64,000 bases of DNA from Pomacea canaliculata (Eukaryota > Mollusca > Gastropoda > Architaenioglossa > Ampullariidae), in contig NC_037590.1 in the NCBI RefSeq assembly GCF_003073045.1, positions 22,346,449-22,410,448 of the forward strand, written 5' to 3'. Shown piece after piece: positions 1-13,100 of the stretch; within the stretch, counting starts at the first letter, position 1, and the number at the start of each line of letters is the position of its first letter. The notes beneath the pieces are model-generated. The model saw only the letters and a list, made by a program, of their open reading frames with translations, was not told the DNA's origin and did not search any database. The position numbers and the translations under genes are program-made.

Positions 1-2380
1 CTTATTCACGTGCAGAACAGTGGAATGCTTGCATTCTTGACTCCCGTTCTATCTTGACAGGTTGACAGCTTGTGTTTGGCGACGGAGGGGCACGATGCTT
101 CCAGTGAAGCAGTCACGTGACTCGTTCTCTCCTTCCATCTTGTTTTATCCTTTCTCCCCTCCCCACCTCTTTTCTCTCGTTCTCATCAGGTAGTAGAGGT
201 ATGTCTCAATTGGCTCTGCGTTAATATATTTCTTTTCCTTTAACCTGTAATATCCTATAACAGAGAAAATAAACATCTTCTGGATCAATATCCCTCAACC
301 AAACATAGCCAACAATCTTCCTGTAGACAAAGAAAATATGATTCCAGATCTTGATGACAATCAGACAAACAGTGTCGATTTACATACAAATACCCATATA
401 CGCGCACACAAACGTATCACCAAGCAATGCTTTATATATAGGATTATCCGCGTGCTGCGATGTGTTTTCAGAACTTTGCTCTGTGAAAGAACTTTACAAG
501 CTATTCACAAAGCTTTATCAATATGCATGACGGATCTGTTGCAAAGTATTCATTACATTGTTGTCTATGATGGATGAGTAACGAGGTATTGAAGCTGCCT
601 TTCTGTGCGGCGGAGCTCGCCGCTGGCAAACAAAGCGACGGGCGAGGACCTGGACAGGCAACTGAACAGCGTGAACCACTTACATGGTGTCAGTGATGGA
701 ACCGCTACAAAATACACATGCTGCAAGGTATTGCATTGTTGTGTGTGTGTGAGTGTACATGTGTGTATGTGTGTTTGTTTGTTTGCGTTTTTTTAAGATA
801 TTTATTGAGTACGTTGACCCCTTCTTTGACTGGTAATCGTTATTTATGGCGGCGTTTCAGGAGGCAGGACTTGTCAAGAAGAGAAAACCTTTTTAGACAT
901 CGTGACAGACGAGGGTGCAGTTTTGAATGAGAATTCCCATCTAGTGGGTATTAACATTTTAAAATTCCTATTCCATCTTCTCTACGTAAAAAAAAAAAAA
1001 AAGAAGTGAGATGGCAGTGAGCCTGAGTCTGTGGAAGGAAGGGAGTGGCTGGGGAATTGCCTGGGCATGGGTCTGGGAATGTTTAGGATGCCAAACTCCA
1101 AAGATCCCTTTCAGAACATTATGCAATCGGTACTGGCTGCATCCTTGTCTATTATAACCACATCAACCGTGCATTCTGCTCAGATAACGCCTTTATTTAT
1201 TGCAGACCGAGTAATAAATGAAGCATTCACGGACCGCCTCTCTGCAGAGGAAAACAAATTATCGGGGCATCAAAAAAATGATGCATCCTATTCATTCCTA
1301 AAGGCACTTCAAAGGATTGAACGCTTACAGCATGCGAAGAAATTATGATCAAAAATGATTTTATTGTCGAGATTGAAATGATTTGAAGCAAGAAATGTTA
1401 GAGCAATACATTTAGAGATTTGTAGAATCGTGTTGTTTAGGCAAAAAACTTAAACATTTCTTATGCCGCCCATCATGAAACCCCGAAGACTAGTGAGGAT
1501 GATAGAACGACAAACCACTCCTGTGTCTGTCTGTCTTCTTCAGTAACTATTAACTGAGTTACTGGTGCATCATTTACATCGAGTTGATCTTTTACACCAT
1601 CACAATGTATCGCCTGTTCCAGTTCAAGAATTATAAATGTCAGTCCAAGTTGTGTCAAGGGGGGAAGCTCATTATTGGTTGCTTAAATTTTAAAAATTAG
1701 TGAACGGCATGTTCGAATTCCGCATGTTTTGTTTTCTTTCTGTTGGGAAATAGGGCACATTGTTCAAACTTCTGTTTAGTTTTGCAGTTTGTGTGGAGGA
1801 GGTCCTCAACCTATCGACACGCAGACACGAACTGAAATATTTCTCCTCTTTCACTCCCACCCCACTCACGCCTCTCTTCTGTCTTCGTCTTTCTCGTCCC
1901 TCAGATTCCACACACACACACACTCCACGCTCCCCAATCTCACTCAAAGTCAGCTCTACGTCTCTCTCTTTCTTGTTTGCTCTAAAACCGGAGCCGCTAT
2001 ATTTTTTTTCTCTCCATAATTGCTCATGCCCAACGAAGTTGTGTTCCTTCATGATGCTTCACGCAAAATGTACATCCGAGCACTTTGGCATCCACCACCC
2101 ACAACATGGCGACTAACTACCGCCACTCAGCCACTCTCAGCCATACTTGGCAGGTTGTTTACAGACAGCCGCAGTGGCAGTTGCATGAAGTTATCCTTCA
2201 TGGCCAACCTTTTGGCACCGACACCTTCTGTTTCATTAGACGGAAAATGTCTTCTTCTGTGGACCATCTCAATCTCTGTTTTCGCTCTTTCCCTTCTCTT
2301 GAGGCCATAACCCAACCGCAGCTGGGTCTCATAATGAAGGCCTCACCTTCTTCGTCCAATGATTTATCTGTTCTGTGAGT
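1..2380. other. intergenic, no supported gene
   Basis: I see no convincing gene here. The stretch has CA/TG-rich simple sequence (about 735-790 and 1910-1930), an A-run at 990 and pyrimidine-rich tracts near 1850-2010. The longest open frame (1031-1348) has no recognisable domain or splice context. One weak possibility is a plus-strand terminal exon pair. An open segment ends at 726 before GTATTG, and a second begins at 861 after TTTCAG and reads a short basic tail (EAGLVKKRKPF) to a TAG at 894-896 in matching phase. I would not annotate it without transcript support. Confidence 0.5.
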
Positions 2381-2384
2381 GTGT

Positions 2385-2600
2385 GAGGGGGTGAGCCAAG
2401 ACCCTATACACACCCTACTGATGGCTACGCCTGACGAGACTTGACCGTAAAGTGTATAATGCTCGTTAAGCTTTTTAGGAAGGTGTGTGGTGAGTGAGGC
2501 ACTCGACCAAAATGTGGTCCAATTTCTCCGTGCCTTGTTGTCACAATCAAGACATGCACCTCCCTGTTACTGGTCAAAGTTGTCTACTGCTGCGATTGTC
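2385..2600 (-). pseudogene. non-LTR retrotransposon C-terminal relic
   Basis: Read on the minus strand, this stretch contains fragments resembling the zinc-knuckle tail of non-LTR retrotransposon polyproteins. One frame gives GACLDCDNKAR. The next frame gives LDHILVECLTHH, like the family signature xxHILxECP. It then returns to a KKLNEHYTLYG-like string. The two frames are one base apart, so the copy is frameshifted and dead. No reverse transcriptase domain is visible nearby, so it is a heavily truncated relic. The family assignment is tentative. Confidence 0.3.
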
Positions 2601-2619
2601 CGTGAGAGATGGACAAATA

Positions 2620-5600
2620 GTTCATGCATGAAATAATTCACAAGTCCTTCTTGCCAGCATAGAAACAGTCCTGAGCGACTTTCTAAGGTGCTTGGCTCAA
2701 CTCGCACAGGTAGCAACATTCTTCTTGGCACCGGCGCGGCTACGGTGTGCCTTTCAAAGACATTCCTTGCCCGCAGCCATCTTGTGGCTTAGTGCATCAC
2801 CGGCTTCCCCGCTCCTTTTAGTTGATTTGTTTTGTTTCCCATTTCTTACGCGCTGCCAGCTCCAAGTCTGTAAGAGAAGGAGCAAGCTAGTGCACCTCCA
2901 CTGCGATGTTTCTTGGACTGGCCGAGTGGAAGGCAATGTTTCTCGAAGAAGCACGCAGGTTAATGGCGTCCCTTTGTTGCTTGTTGAACTGCTCTTAGAA
3001 GCCAAGGCTGGTGAGCTGGAAAAAAATGGCAAAAAAAGTGTTTGTTCTTCGCCAGACTTTCGGAGAATGGTATCTTTCATTGATCTTTACCCAATCATTA
3101 GAAAACAAACTTGCACCCCACTAGTTCTTTAAATTTCCGATTAATGTTGTCCTTAAAAAGTCGTTTTCTCGTCGTTGTAGTCCTTCCTGCATGACGTTAA
3201 TCTTGTCGTCTGTCCTGCGCCATGATTGCGTTCGTGTCGGACAAAGAAGTCAAGAAGATCAATGGATGTTAACCCGACTGAGAGCATTAACTTTACCTAT
3301 ACACCTTTCTGTACTCCAGTTGCAAATTAACAGAAGAGCACACTGCTGGAGTCTTTTGATCTTTTGTGAGTGGTGCGTCTGCAGCAAACAGACAGGACGT
3401 TTGCAGAGATCGATAGGACTACCAGGTCCCTTCTGAACAGAGCAAGCACATCCTTGAAGAAAAAAAAAAGAGAGAGCGACGTACAGAAAAATAGGCATTC
3501 AGATAGACGGAGAAAAAGATGGAGGAACGGAGAGACAGATATACGAGACTGAAGACTGATACGAGGAAGACACATAAGCTTCTTATGATGAAAGGAAGCT
3601 ACTATCACACTTTTCCGCTCTTTGAGTTCGTCAAGGCAGAAGGTCCGATAAGGCGCTGAAGTCTTTATTGAGCAGAAAGCAAAGATAGAAGAAATGAAGG
3701 GAAGGAAGGAAGAGAGGAGGAAACTGATTTTGTTCCTCACTGATATTACATGCTTTTCCCGTCTTATACTCCAAGCTCTAGCGACATCAAAATGAGACAG
3801 AAAAGCAATATTTCGTGATACATCAGTCTATTGAGTAAATATTTTGTATCCCTATTTTACGGATATTTACAGATTTCACTCTGCGTGTCCTACAAAGCTA
3901 AAAATAAAATTTCTTTACCAAGATTTTGTTTGATTGAAATAGCTCATGCTGTCGTTAAGGCAATTACCAAATTCTTTGTTCGGGTTTCTTCGGTTTCAAA
4001 GGAGAAAGAAAATATAGCTACATATAATTTTGAAAATTGAACCTTAGTTTCATAGCAGAACATTATTATTATAGCTATTTAGTTCACTCAAAATGATTAA
4101 AACACACATCTAATTAGTTTTTTTAACTGTAAAGCAATAAATTATTATTCTATCAATATAGTATGCTATTGGTTAGTATCTAGTTTGTGATGTTTGCATT
4201 CTCGAGTCTGAAATATCCTCAAGATATATTTCCCTTATTTGCTGCAGTTGTGACTGACAAAGTCTGTTTTGCATTGAAAACAAAGTCATCCCTGCGTTGA
4301 CAACAAAGTCAATCTTGCATTGACCACATAGAGAATTCGCCAATATTTATTTTTAACCCCAAAAGAGCATTTCCCCCACTAACATAGCATTCAGTTTACT
4401 TAGTCAATGCGACCTCTCTTCTCAACTTGTCCAGTCTGGGATCAATTATCTCAGCGGCGTCTCGATACTTCAGATGATGCGAGAGAGAAAATGGCCAAGA
4501 ACAAAGTCTGTGATTCGTTTAACGACGCCACCACACCCGCAACTCCATCAGCGATGGTCTTCATGGTCTTCATGGTTAGTATTTCAGTCCTTAGCGGGCA
4601 CTAGTCGACTGTAAAAACACAGCAAAGAGTGATTGAAGACGGCAGCTCCGTCAAAACGTTGGCAGGATTTCACAGTGTCTGCATACTCCACCCTGGCGAT
4701 GGCTCCCACCCAGTCGGCGACAATCGCTGCGACTTTTACAGCCTGTGATGCAGGCCTACCTTGTATTCAAATATCACTGAGGACGTTGTTTTTCGCTTGG
4801 AGACACGTGCATTGTAGCATGCATTTGGCCTGCAGCTTGTTGTGAGCGCGCCATTATTGCCGTCTGTCTTTGGATTCCGAGAATAAAGACCACATAAGTC
4901 TTCCTCTGTTTCTCCTTCTGTCTTATTTTTCGCTCTCCTCCAGGAGAGCCTGCATTACACATTATCTGTGATCCACAACACACGCGCTCTTCATGCTCTA
5001 TTACCTTGATATTTCCTTTGCCTGTAACAAGACGATCTCCTTGTTCTCGCCAGAAACAGTTTGTGGTGTGCACTACCCACAGTCTTGTAGGCAGGAACAG
5101 TCACGGGTGTGCAGCTTAGTTCACTAAGAATGGAGGCAGGATTTGCTGCCTGTTTTTTTATTTTTTTTTTTTTTTTTATTTTTTTTTTTTTGGGGGGGGG
5201 GAAAGGGAAGCTAGAATGTAGCTACTGTCGTCAAGAATTAATTGTCTTCAGCTCAATTTACCTTTTGATCAGGATAGACTTAAGGTTGGGTTTCTAGAAA
5301 TATCAGCATCGATTGCATCCTCCACAGTTACCTACCTTCACTACAAAGGGCAGACCTTTGGTATTTCACAGATTTTGTTGGATTCTCAAAAAAAGGTATT
5401 ACCCTCCGCTTCTTGCTTCCAGAAGTAATTCTTTTACAATTAAAGCTAAACACATTTTTCGTTTAATAATAGATTGTCATCAAGGAGAGACAGAAGAAAA
5501 CCTGGTTTAAAAAAAATTGGTACACACATCTCGATTAGTGTTTTTCCAAAAGGTCACGTTTAGCAAGCAAATGATGAACTGAAGGCAAACATTGGTGTTT

Positions 5601-7265
5601 GGGAATCACAAAATCCCATCACTCATCCTTTTACTCAAACTCTACCTCGAATACAAACTCCTTCCAGACACAGTTGAGACAAAATAATATTAGTGAAAAG
5701 ATTGCATAAAGTTTTACACACACACAAAAAAGTGAAGAAGTGAAGAAAAAAAAATGTTAGCTATCTGGCGAGAAGTTTCATCACATCTGGTTCAAGAGTA
5801 CATGCAGTAAAAGTTCTACCCTTGTGGTACCAGTTTCCTACATTACATAAGCCTCAGTAGAGACAAAGGTCAAGGGCATTATTATGCATGAGGCTGAGAG
5901 GTCAGACGCGTGGTCTTGGAATCGAAGCCTCCGAGAAACTGAGGAGATGCTAACGAAATCACGGCGTTCACCGGCGACTGCATCCCAGTTCGAGTGAAAA
6001 CACTAATTAAATCCGGTGCACTTTCACAGCGTCTGGACTTCTGGGAGAGAAGTGCCAAGTACTCGAGCATAATAAACAATAATCATTTCTCGTATTGATT
6101 AGCCTAAAGAAGACCTGCGCGGATTGAGGCTGCCTCTTGAAAGGGGGAGAGAAGCATTGAGGCTGGCGATAAAGAGTGGTGGTTCCTTGCAATAAGGTCA
6201 GAACCACTCAGCAGGGCTTCGGCTGAAGAGCGCTATTTAGTCTTCGTCCACTCAATCAGGCGGCTTATATGCAAGCAGTCATCTGTTGGGAGAGCTGGCT
6301 TCGTGCTCAAATGGCGCTGATGATCCAGGAGACTGTACCCTGCAAGGTGCGGGAGTCACGGGTAGTCGGTGGGTGCAAGGCGAGGACCTGCAAAAATGTC
6401 TCGTCGGCTCAGCAGTCAGTCATGGAAGATTTTACAAACTTGGCTCAACAAGTTAATTACGGCTGATTTTGAAGACTAGGCTCAAAAAGCCAGGAAGATA
6501 TTTCGGATTTGCAGAGAGACAGTATATAGAACAGACCCGATTACCTTTACTCGTTCCCCACAATCATCATGGGAAATCCCTTAAGAATTACAGGATATGC
6601 AGCTACGGTCAAAACATTACATCTGTAACTGTTTAAACAGTTGCATGTCTTTCTTGGGATCACATGCTTTTTTGGAAGTATTACAGGTTGAATCATCCCA
6701 AGCTGAGCAGGTATGAAGAAGTTATGATTAAATAAGTCTTCGATAAAGTAGTGGGAAGAGTGTTTTGTGTAAAGTTCATGTTTCGTGGTGTTAAATGTTT
6801 GTATCACTAATAAATGTCTTTATCTAAGTATGATGTGTACATGCACAGTATAATGGTCAAGAACCTAGCCTATTGTCCTTAACAGCAGCGAACATTAAGT
6901 GGCTCAACGTGTCTAATGCAAGGCGGAGACAAGCCATTTATTTCTGTCGCTTTTTCCGTTCATGAGCAGTATTGATCCCGTTAAGGTAAGTCGTTACACA
7001 GACGCATGACGATGAAACCGAGGAAGAATGTCTTGTGTCCAATAGTTACGACGGACTGTCTAGACCCCGCGGATATTGCTTTATGTCGCTCTTACCCTAG
7101 AGAATCCTCACCACTGCTTTCTAACTACGGTCCCAGCTTTAAAGCAACATCCGGGATGTCTTGACACTGCTTCATGACTGTGAAGACAAGACGCTTGCTT
7201 CTGAGTTACCAGCTATCCTCGCTGGATGAATACGGCCCGAGGTACCTGTCATTGTTTCTGATGGA
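2620..7265. other. intergenic, no supported gene
   Basis: No gene is supported. Contents include a long T-run followed by a G-run at 5151-5201, short A-runs (3460-3470, 5745-5755), and AT-rich sequence at 3830-4200. Open frames up to 146 codons (2692-3132) exist, but they show no domain, no conserved motif and no splice partners I could identify. Confidence 0.5.
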
Positions 7266-7284
7266 AAGGTTAGTTTTTTCAGTC

Positions 7285-7357
7285 ACTGGTCCCAGTTAGA
7301 CTCGAACCTTCGACTTACTGGTCGAGCAAACTAATTATAAAGCCATGGATCCCCTAT
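7285..7357 (-). repeat. tRNA-like SINE head fragment
   Basis: On the minus strand there is a good RNA polymerase III B-box (GGTTCGAGTCT, plus coordinates 7298-7308). About 40 bases upstream lies a weak A-box-like segment (TGGCTTTATAATTAGTTTGC). This spacing fits a tRNA or tRNA-derived SINE head. I cannot fold a full cloverleaf with paired acceptor ends, so a functional tRNA is unlikely and a truncated SINE or tRNA pseudogene is preferred. Confidence 0.35.
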
Positions 7358-7359
7358 GG

Positions 7360-10300
7360 GCACGCATACATGTATGTATATTTGTTAAGATCGATATGTA
7401 TTGATATGTATATGTGCACCCTTGTATATAAATTTAAAAAAAACACACAAGCACTTCTCTAAAAGTATTACGTAGGTTTCGCTGTTGTCGGCATCCCAGT
7501 TTAATGCATCTTGGTTTATCTCTTATTTCAATTTTAGACGATGAAGCTTTCCCCTGCAAATCGAGCTAGACCTGAATTTCAGGTTGGCAGTCGATTCTAT
7601 GATAATCTGGTTTTCGAGTCGGATACCCTCATCTTCGTCTTCCTTCCTCGGTTCCTCGGGAATACGCACCAGGGGCAGGAGGTCATTGCTAGTCGTCCCC
7701 TAACTGCCCCCCAAAACACACACACACAGACAGACACACCAACTCCCAACGCTCGTTGACAAGCAAAGCTGAGTGTATCACAGTCTCAAAATAGCCTCTG
7801 GAGGCTCAGCTGATCCTGACTCTATCCCACAACTAATACACAAGTGTTGTATCAAGAACTTCATAATGTCCGCAGCTGATTTACAAGTATTGTTTCAAGA
7901 ACTGTATTGCAGATTAAGGTGCACAAAAATTAAAAAGATTGAGTACAATATTGTACCAGACCACAAGTGTTAGATTTAATTTATTTAAAAAAAAAAAAAA
8001 GCAGGATGCTTAGAAAGGGAGAAGCATTGGAGAAGGAGAGGTTGGATCACTCCGTTATCTCCAAGCATCTCTTTCAAAGCTTCGTTACCTCACCCCAGTC
8101 CAAGAATGGCGAAATAACGAAAGGTCTTCTCGATCATCCCGCTTCACGCCCTTCAGACTTCGATTATTGGCCTGATCCTCACAGTCAACCCAACGCTCTT
8201 GTCTATCGACGAGATCTTCAGAATGAAAGCAGCCCCTCCGCTTTCGTTTGCGCACATGCAGCTTCGTGATAGCCACGTGGCATTGAAAGGTGATACTTCA
8301 ACTCTTTCCCCTATTCGCCATCCAAACCGCAGCCCTGAACTAAAGTGCCCGGCTGTACGAGCTGCCGGTACTGGAGAGGTTTACCTGTCAAAATGAATAG
8401 AAAACCCCCCAAGGTGATGTCTTTTCATCCGCCCTTGTGACAAAATCGATGGACCTCTCAGAGTATGACCACAAGGCTTGCTTCCCTCCTCTCTCTCTCA
8501 TATATATATATCCCTCACTCACTCATACACACACTCCCACTTACTCGATCTAAACCAAAAGCTGTGTAAGGGACATAAGTGAATGTTTAATAAAAAGGCC
8601 GACACGGCAATCTCCGAGAACCAGAACAATAAAATGTAAACAACGCAACGGGTCAACAAAGGTCATCCAAGTAGTTGTGTCATCGCGATTCCACAGCAGC
8701 GTGCGAGACGGCACTGCGTATGAGTGTGACTTGACAGATGCTTTCTTCATCCCAGACGGTCGGCGGCCTGTCCAGATTCTAAACCAGCCTCGCCGCCACC
8801 AAAGAAGAAGAAGAAGAAAAAAATAACAACAACAAAAATCGTTGGGACTCGACGATCACTATTGATCTTTTTAAAAGTAATTTTAAGGGACGAGGACCAC
8901 TTTAAGCAATGGTTAAGTGCACGATGCCACTTTCGCTTTGAGCGGAGCAACAGTAATTACACGTATACCCTGGGCGAATCATTGCTGAGACCGGCACATC
9001 CTGTACAGACCAGCTGTCACTCACTCAACCCCGCCATTGCGGAAGACCTACCTCCTTTCTGCCACAAATTACTCTACTTTTCTTCAATTTTCGCCAAAAA
9101 TATTTTTGATAATTTTTAAAAACAGGGTGGCATCAGCCGATCAAAAAAAAACAAAGTGTGTGGGCGGGTGGGTGTGGGAGAGGCTAAGGTTTGACCTGTG
9201 AGCGAGCGGGTGCTATCTGGTCACCCCCATCCCATAAACGAACTGACCATTAAAAGAATTTGTAGGGGAAAACAATATTTTTTTTCAAGAGAAATGACGC
9301 ATGTACGCAAGTCATGGTAAGACTGTTTACAGACCCGCACTTTCAACGACGACATGAGTGTAAGCCATGCAAACTCAAGATGCTCAAAGGTAATGTATTA
9401 TTGAATGCAAGAATAACAAACCGTATGAAGAAGAGAAATACCCATCTCGATGAGTTATCGACCCTTTCATCGATCTCTTGGCTGGCAGAGATGAAGCGGA
9501 AGCGTTAGAGGCAGATGAACAAACCACAAGATCAACTGAAATGGGAGAAGCGGGTGGAATATTACCCCTCGTCGACTACTCAGTCAGCCCTTGGGAATTG
9601 TGCAGCTACACCTTTGGCGGGTTTACACTTACTGTACACTTCTGTAAGTATGCAGCTCTGGGACGCTACCAACAAGAGGAATTCAAGTGTTCTTGTCGGC
9701 AGTTCTGACAATGAAGTCCCTCAGGACAAAAAGTTTCTCTCGAAAGGACGTTCAGATCGCGTTTTCTCGTTCATCACGCGCTTCAAAACATATTTCGCAG
9801 CTAAAGAGGGAAGTGAAGAAAGAAGGGAAAAGTTAAGAAACGCATGATGACAACGGACATAAAAATAATCGTGTCCATTTTGGAAACATTTGATTCGAAC
9901 ATGAGTTATATCATCTCGATGCTTACAAACTTCCATTTAGCACTGCCCATCGCACGTACAAGAGCCAATAATATGCGACATTATCACTTTTAAAAAAACC
10001 AGCCCACTTTTCATAACAAATAATGGTGAAAATTATAAACATTTATCATCAGTGTTGAAGCTTGATTGACATGTTCTCAATATTGAGGTTCGCCTTAAAG
10101 TTCGATTGCAATTTTGTCCTTTCTCTTTGACAGACAGTAATTGATGAAAACTACTTTGTTTTCGGTCGTGTGTTCATCGATGACAAAACTTTTTGTCCAA
10201 TAATACGCTAGTTTATCAACTCTGTTTTAGTTTTAGCCGTTTCTTCCTCGTCTCTCAATTCCAGCTATGCGAGAAAAAGAACTAAACTAAAAGAATTACT

Positions 10301-13100
10301 CTTTCGGTTTTTAGGATCCATTTAAAGTCGCTTCGACTACCAAGTGGCTGATGCTTACCAGTAATGACAAAGTCCACGGACCCTTGCTTCCAGAAACCTA
10401 GTGCCGGCTCAAGACTGCTCGTCCCATACCTCTTTACGCGTCTGCCACTTGCCAATGCAAGGAGAACATTTTTCATTTCTGCTCCACGCCGGCAAATTTC
10501 CGTTGTTCAGCCTCCTCACCTTATTGAACCTCCACTATTGAACCTACGGATGGGGGCCGCGACTCTGCAGCTCTGGCGATGGCGCCCAGATCAAAGCAGA
10601 ATGATTAATTTTGGGAGGATTGCTGCGGGGTCCTGGCAGGGTCCGCTTAGGCCCGGCATGCGTAGAGCGATCAGTAATGGACCATTTCCTCGCCCCATCT
10701 CGTCCCGGGGTTGCCGTGCAGTTCCCTTCGCGATCCTTGTCTGTAGGCGGCGTACAACTGTGACGTCAGCGTATGAAAGACTTGCCTGACCGTTCGCAGA
10801 AAGGGTTGTGTGGATGGGGAGAGAGTTGCAGCCTTATTCCTAGCAACCCAGTGTAGTCTTCATTTCTCAGCTGTTCTAAAACCTCTAGCTTAATCTTTAT
10901 CTATTTGGCATTTTCTCTCTTTCGTTTTTCTTCTGCTACGTCACGACTCTGCTTTCACAAGCAGTAAATAAATATTACTAATAATTACTTTTTTGTACAT
11001 TTCACACAATTTCTTTTTTATGCCATTTTTTAATATTTGAAAAAGTGTTGTGGTGGTGTCTAGTAATTTCGTTGATTTTCTTTTTGCTTGTGGTCTAAAT
11101 GTCAAGTTGGACTTATTTATCCCTCTTATAAACTACATAATTATCTTTGTCCTTTTCTGAAGAAATTGAACAGATAATGTGAACGCAAAGGTGAAGTTGG
11201 TCTTGATCTTTGGCTGTCCTAACACCTAGTCATTCCTACAACATTGTCTAAATCTGGTTCTCTCTCTATGTGTGTTTTCGCAATTTGACGGTACGCTGTC
11301 GGTAAGCTACAAGAATTAATTCCTGTTTGTTTTGGGGTTTTTTGTTTGCTTTTTTGTCTGCCCTCAAATGGCATCCAATCCCAATCAATTACGTGCATCG
11401 ACACTCAGAGGATAGAATCTGGTTTTTTCCGCAGACACCGAAAAAGCACAGACTGGATTGTGGGGAAAAGGGGTAAGGGAGGGCATTATATCGGAACCAC
11501 CGTCTACTATTACCCAGCCCCATTATTGGACACAGTCCGTGGCTGCAACCTTTGAACCTACGATCGTTCACTGACGGTATCCCCATTGGGTTCTCGTCCA
11601 CCCGTTGGGGTTCTCTGTTCACAACCTGACGCCTACCAGAGAAAAAAGTAGATGGAAGGCATTCAGTGGAAAGGCGCGCGGCAGGGAAAGGGCGGATAGG
11701 TGATCGATGTCGCGATCACACCGGCCAAGAAAGAAAGGAAGAATAAAAAAATCCTTTCCATGACGGTTGGTGTGCTCGAATGGCAGCTAGTACATCTCGT
11801 CTGTCTGAAGATTTCCCTGAAGCGCGACACGAGCGTCTGTGTGGCCGTCCTTACGAATGGCTGGCCTGTCCATTCGAGGCCTGCAGACGATCATCGTCTT
11901 GCGGTGGACACGGGCTCAGACTCGGGTGGTGCACATTTCAACGAGTGCACGATGCTCCCACGAGTTGACACCCGACGTCAAGGCCTCGTTTATCGCTTCG
12001 GGGTCTTATATACGTACCCGTCCGGAGGATTCATATTGCCCCATCACGTGGTGCTTTCGGTTGATGAGCCAGAGATTAGAGTCTCCCGAAGCTGACTGAA
12101 GTTCGACAGAGATATTTTTCAGCCTTTTATGGTCAGGAAGGTTATTACCGGATCTACGGTTTGCGATCGGAAGGTATACTTATCTTGTGGGGGATCAAAC
12201 AGCCCCACCAAAGGAAATAACGTTTGGGGGGGGAAAAAAGGGTTGTAGTGGTGTGGCTCTAGGATGGAATGCCAGATATTCGATTTCTGAACTGTGCATT
12301 AATACTACCGGAAAACATGACAACTTTGTAAAAAGAATTTGACATAGAAGAACAGGGAAGAGTAGAGTGCTTGTTTTTAAAAAAATGCTGACAAAGCTTT
12401 AGATAACGAAGAACAAAGGGTGTGAACAAACTTGCTTTCAGGATTAGACAATGCTGTATCCCCAATACCCAATAAGTTGTCATGACGACTTTGGTAACAG
12501 GCTCTCGACTTGAACCTAAGAAGGTTCATGTTCGTAAACTGAGGCAGTTAGGGAACCCGTCCCTCCGTCAAAATATCTTCAACGAGTCTTGCAGCTCTTA
12601 AAAACCACACCGCCGTGTGTTAGATGCAAATGTCTCCTGAAGGCAAAATCCTTGCACTGAGCATCCCATTTTTATAGCACCCAGAGCGTATGTCATATCT
12701 GTAACATCAGCATGCTACAAATATTAAAGCAGCCGCATCCGTTTATCCCGACTCACTGAATCTCGCGATATCCTGAGAAACGGTATCTCACGATATCCTG
12801 AGGCACAGTATTCACATCATCTGGAGGTTTGTATCTTAGCAGTATTTATCAGCACGATTATTCTTCCCTTTCCCCTCTACAGCTGACCACACAATCGATA
12901 GACTCTGATGACCGTAAGGGACGTGATGGACGACGGGAGGCATTCGTAGGAATGTAAGGCCATATAACGGATATCGGCTGCGACAGCTTCATGGCCCTGC
13001 GAGGCCGTTGGTGTTCGGTTCCATGGCCTCATGACCTGCACGTGCTGAGTGAGAACTGCCTTTCTCCCTTGCGTGTCTCGTCATACTAGACTTTATTATT
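7360..13100. other. intergenic, no supported gene
   Basis: No gene is supported. There is CA-rich sequence near 7720-7740, a TA/CA-rich stretch at 8495-8535 and an A-run at 7988-8000. A locally GC-richer block spans about 10340-10790, and another spans 11700-12100 with an open frame of 131 codons (11700-12095). Neither block yields a recognisable protein in any frame, and splice borders did not connect them into a model. Confidence 0.45.

Noticed and set aside
1690..2116. Overlapping open frames of about 120 codons on both strands
   Set aside because: They lie over pyrimidine-rich simple sequence and have no domain. Mutual overlap shows chance openness.
10364..10789. 141-codon open frame in a GC-richer block
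   Set aside because: No recognisable domain or splice partner, and the composition alone explains the length.
11700..12095. 131-codon open frame in a GC-richer block
   Set aside because: Several frames are open at once and none resembles a known protein, so it is probably compositional.
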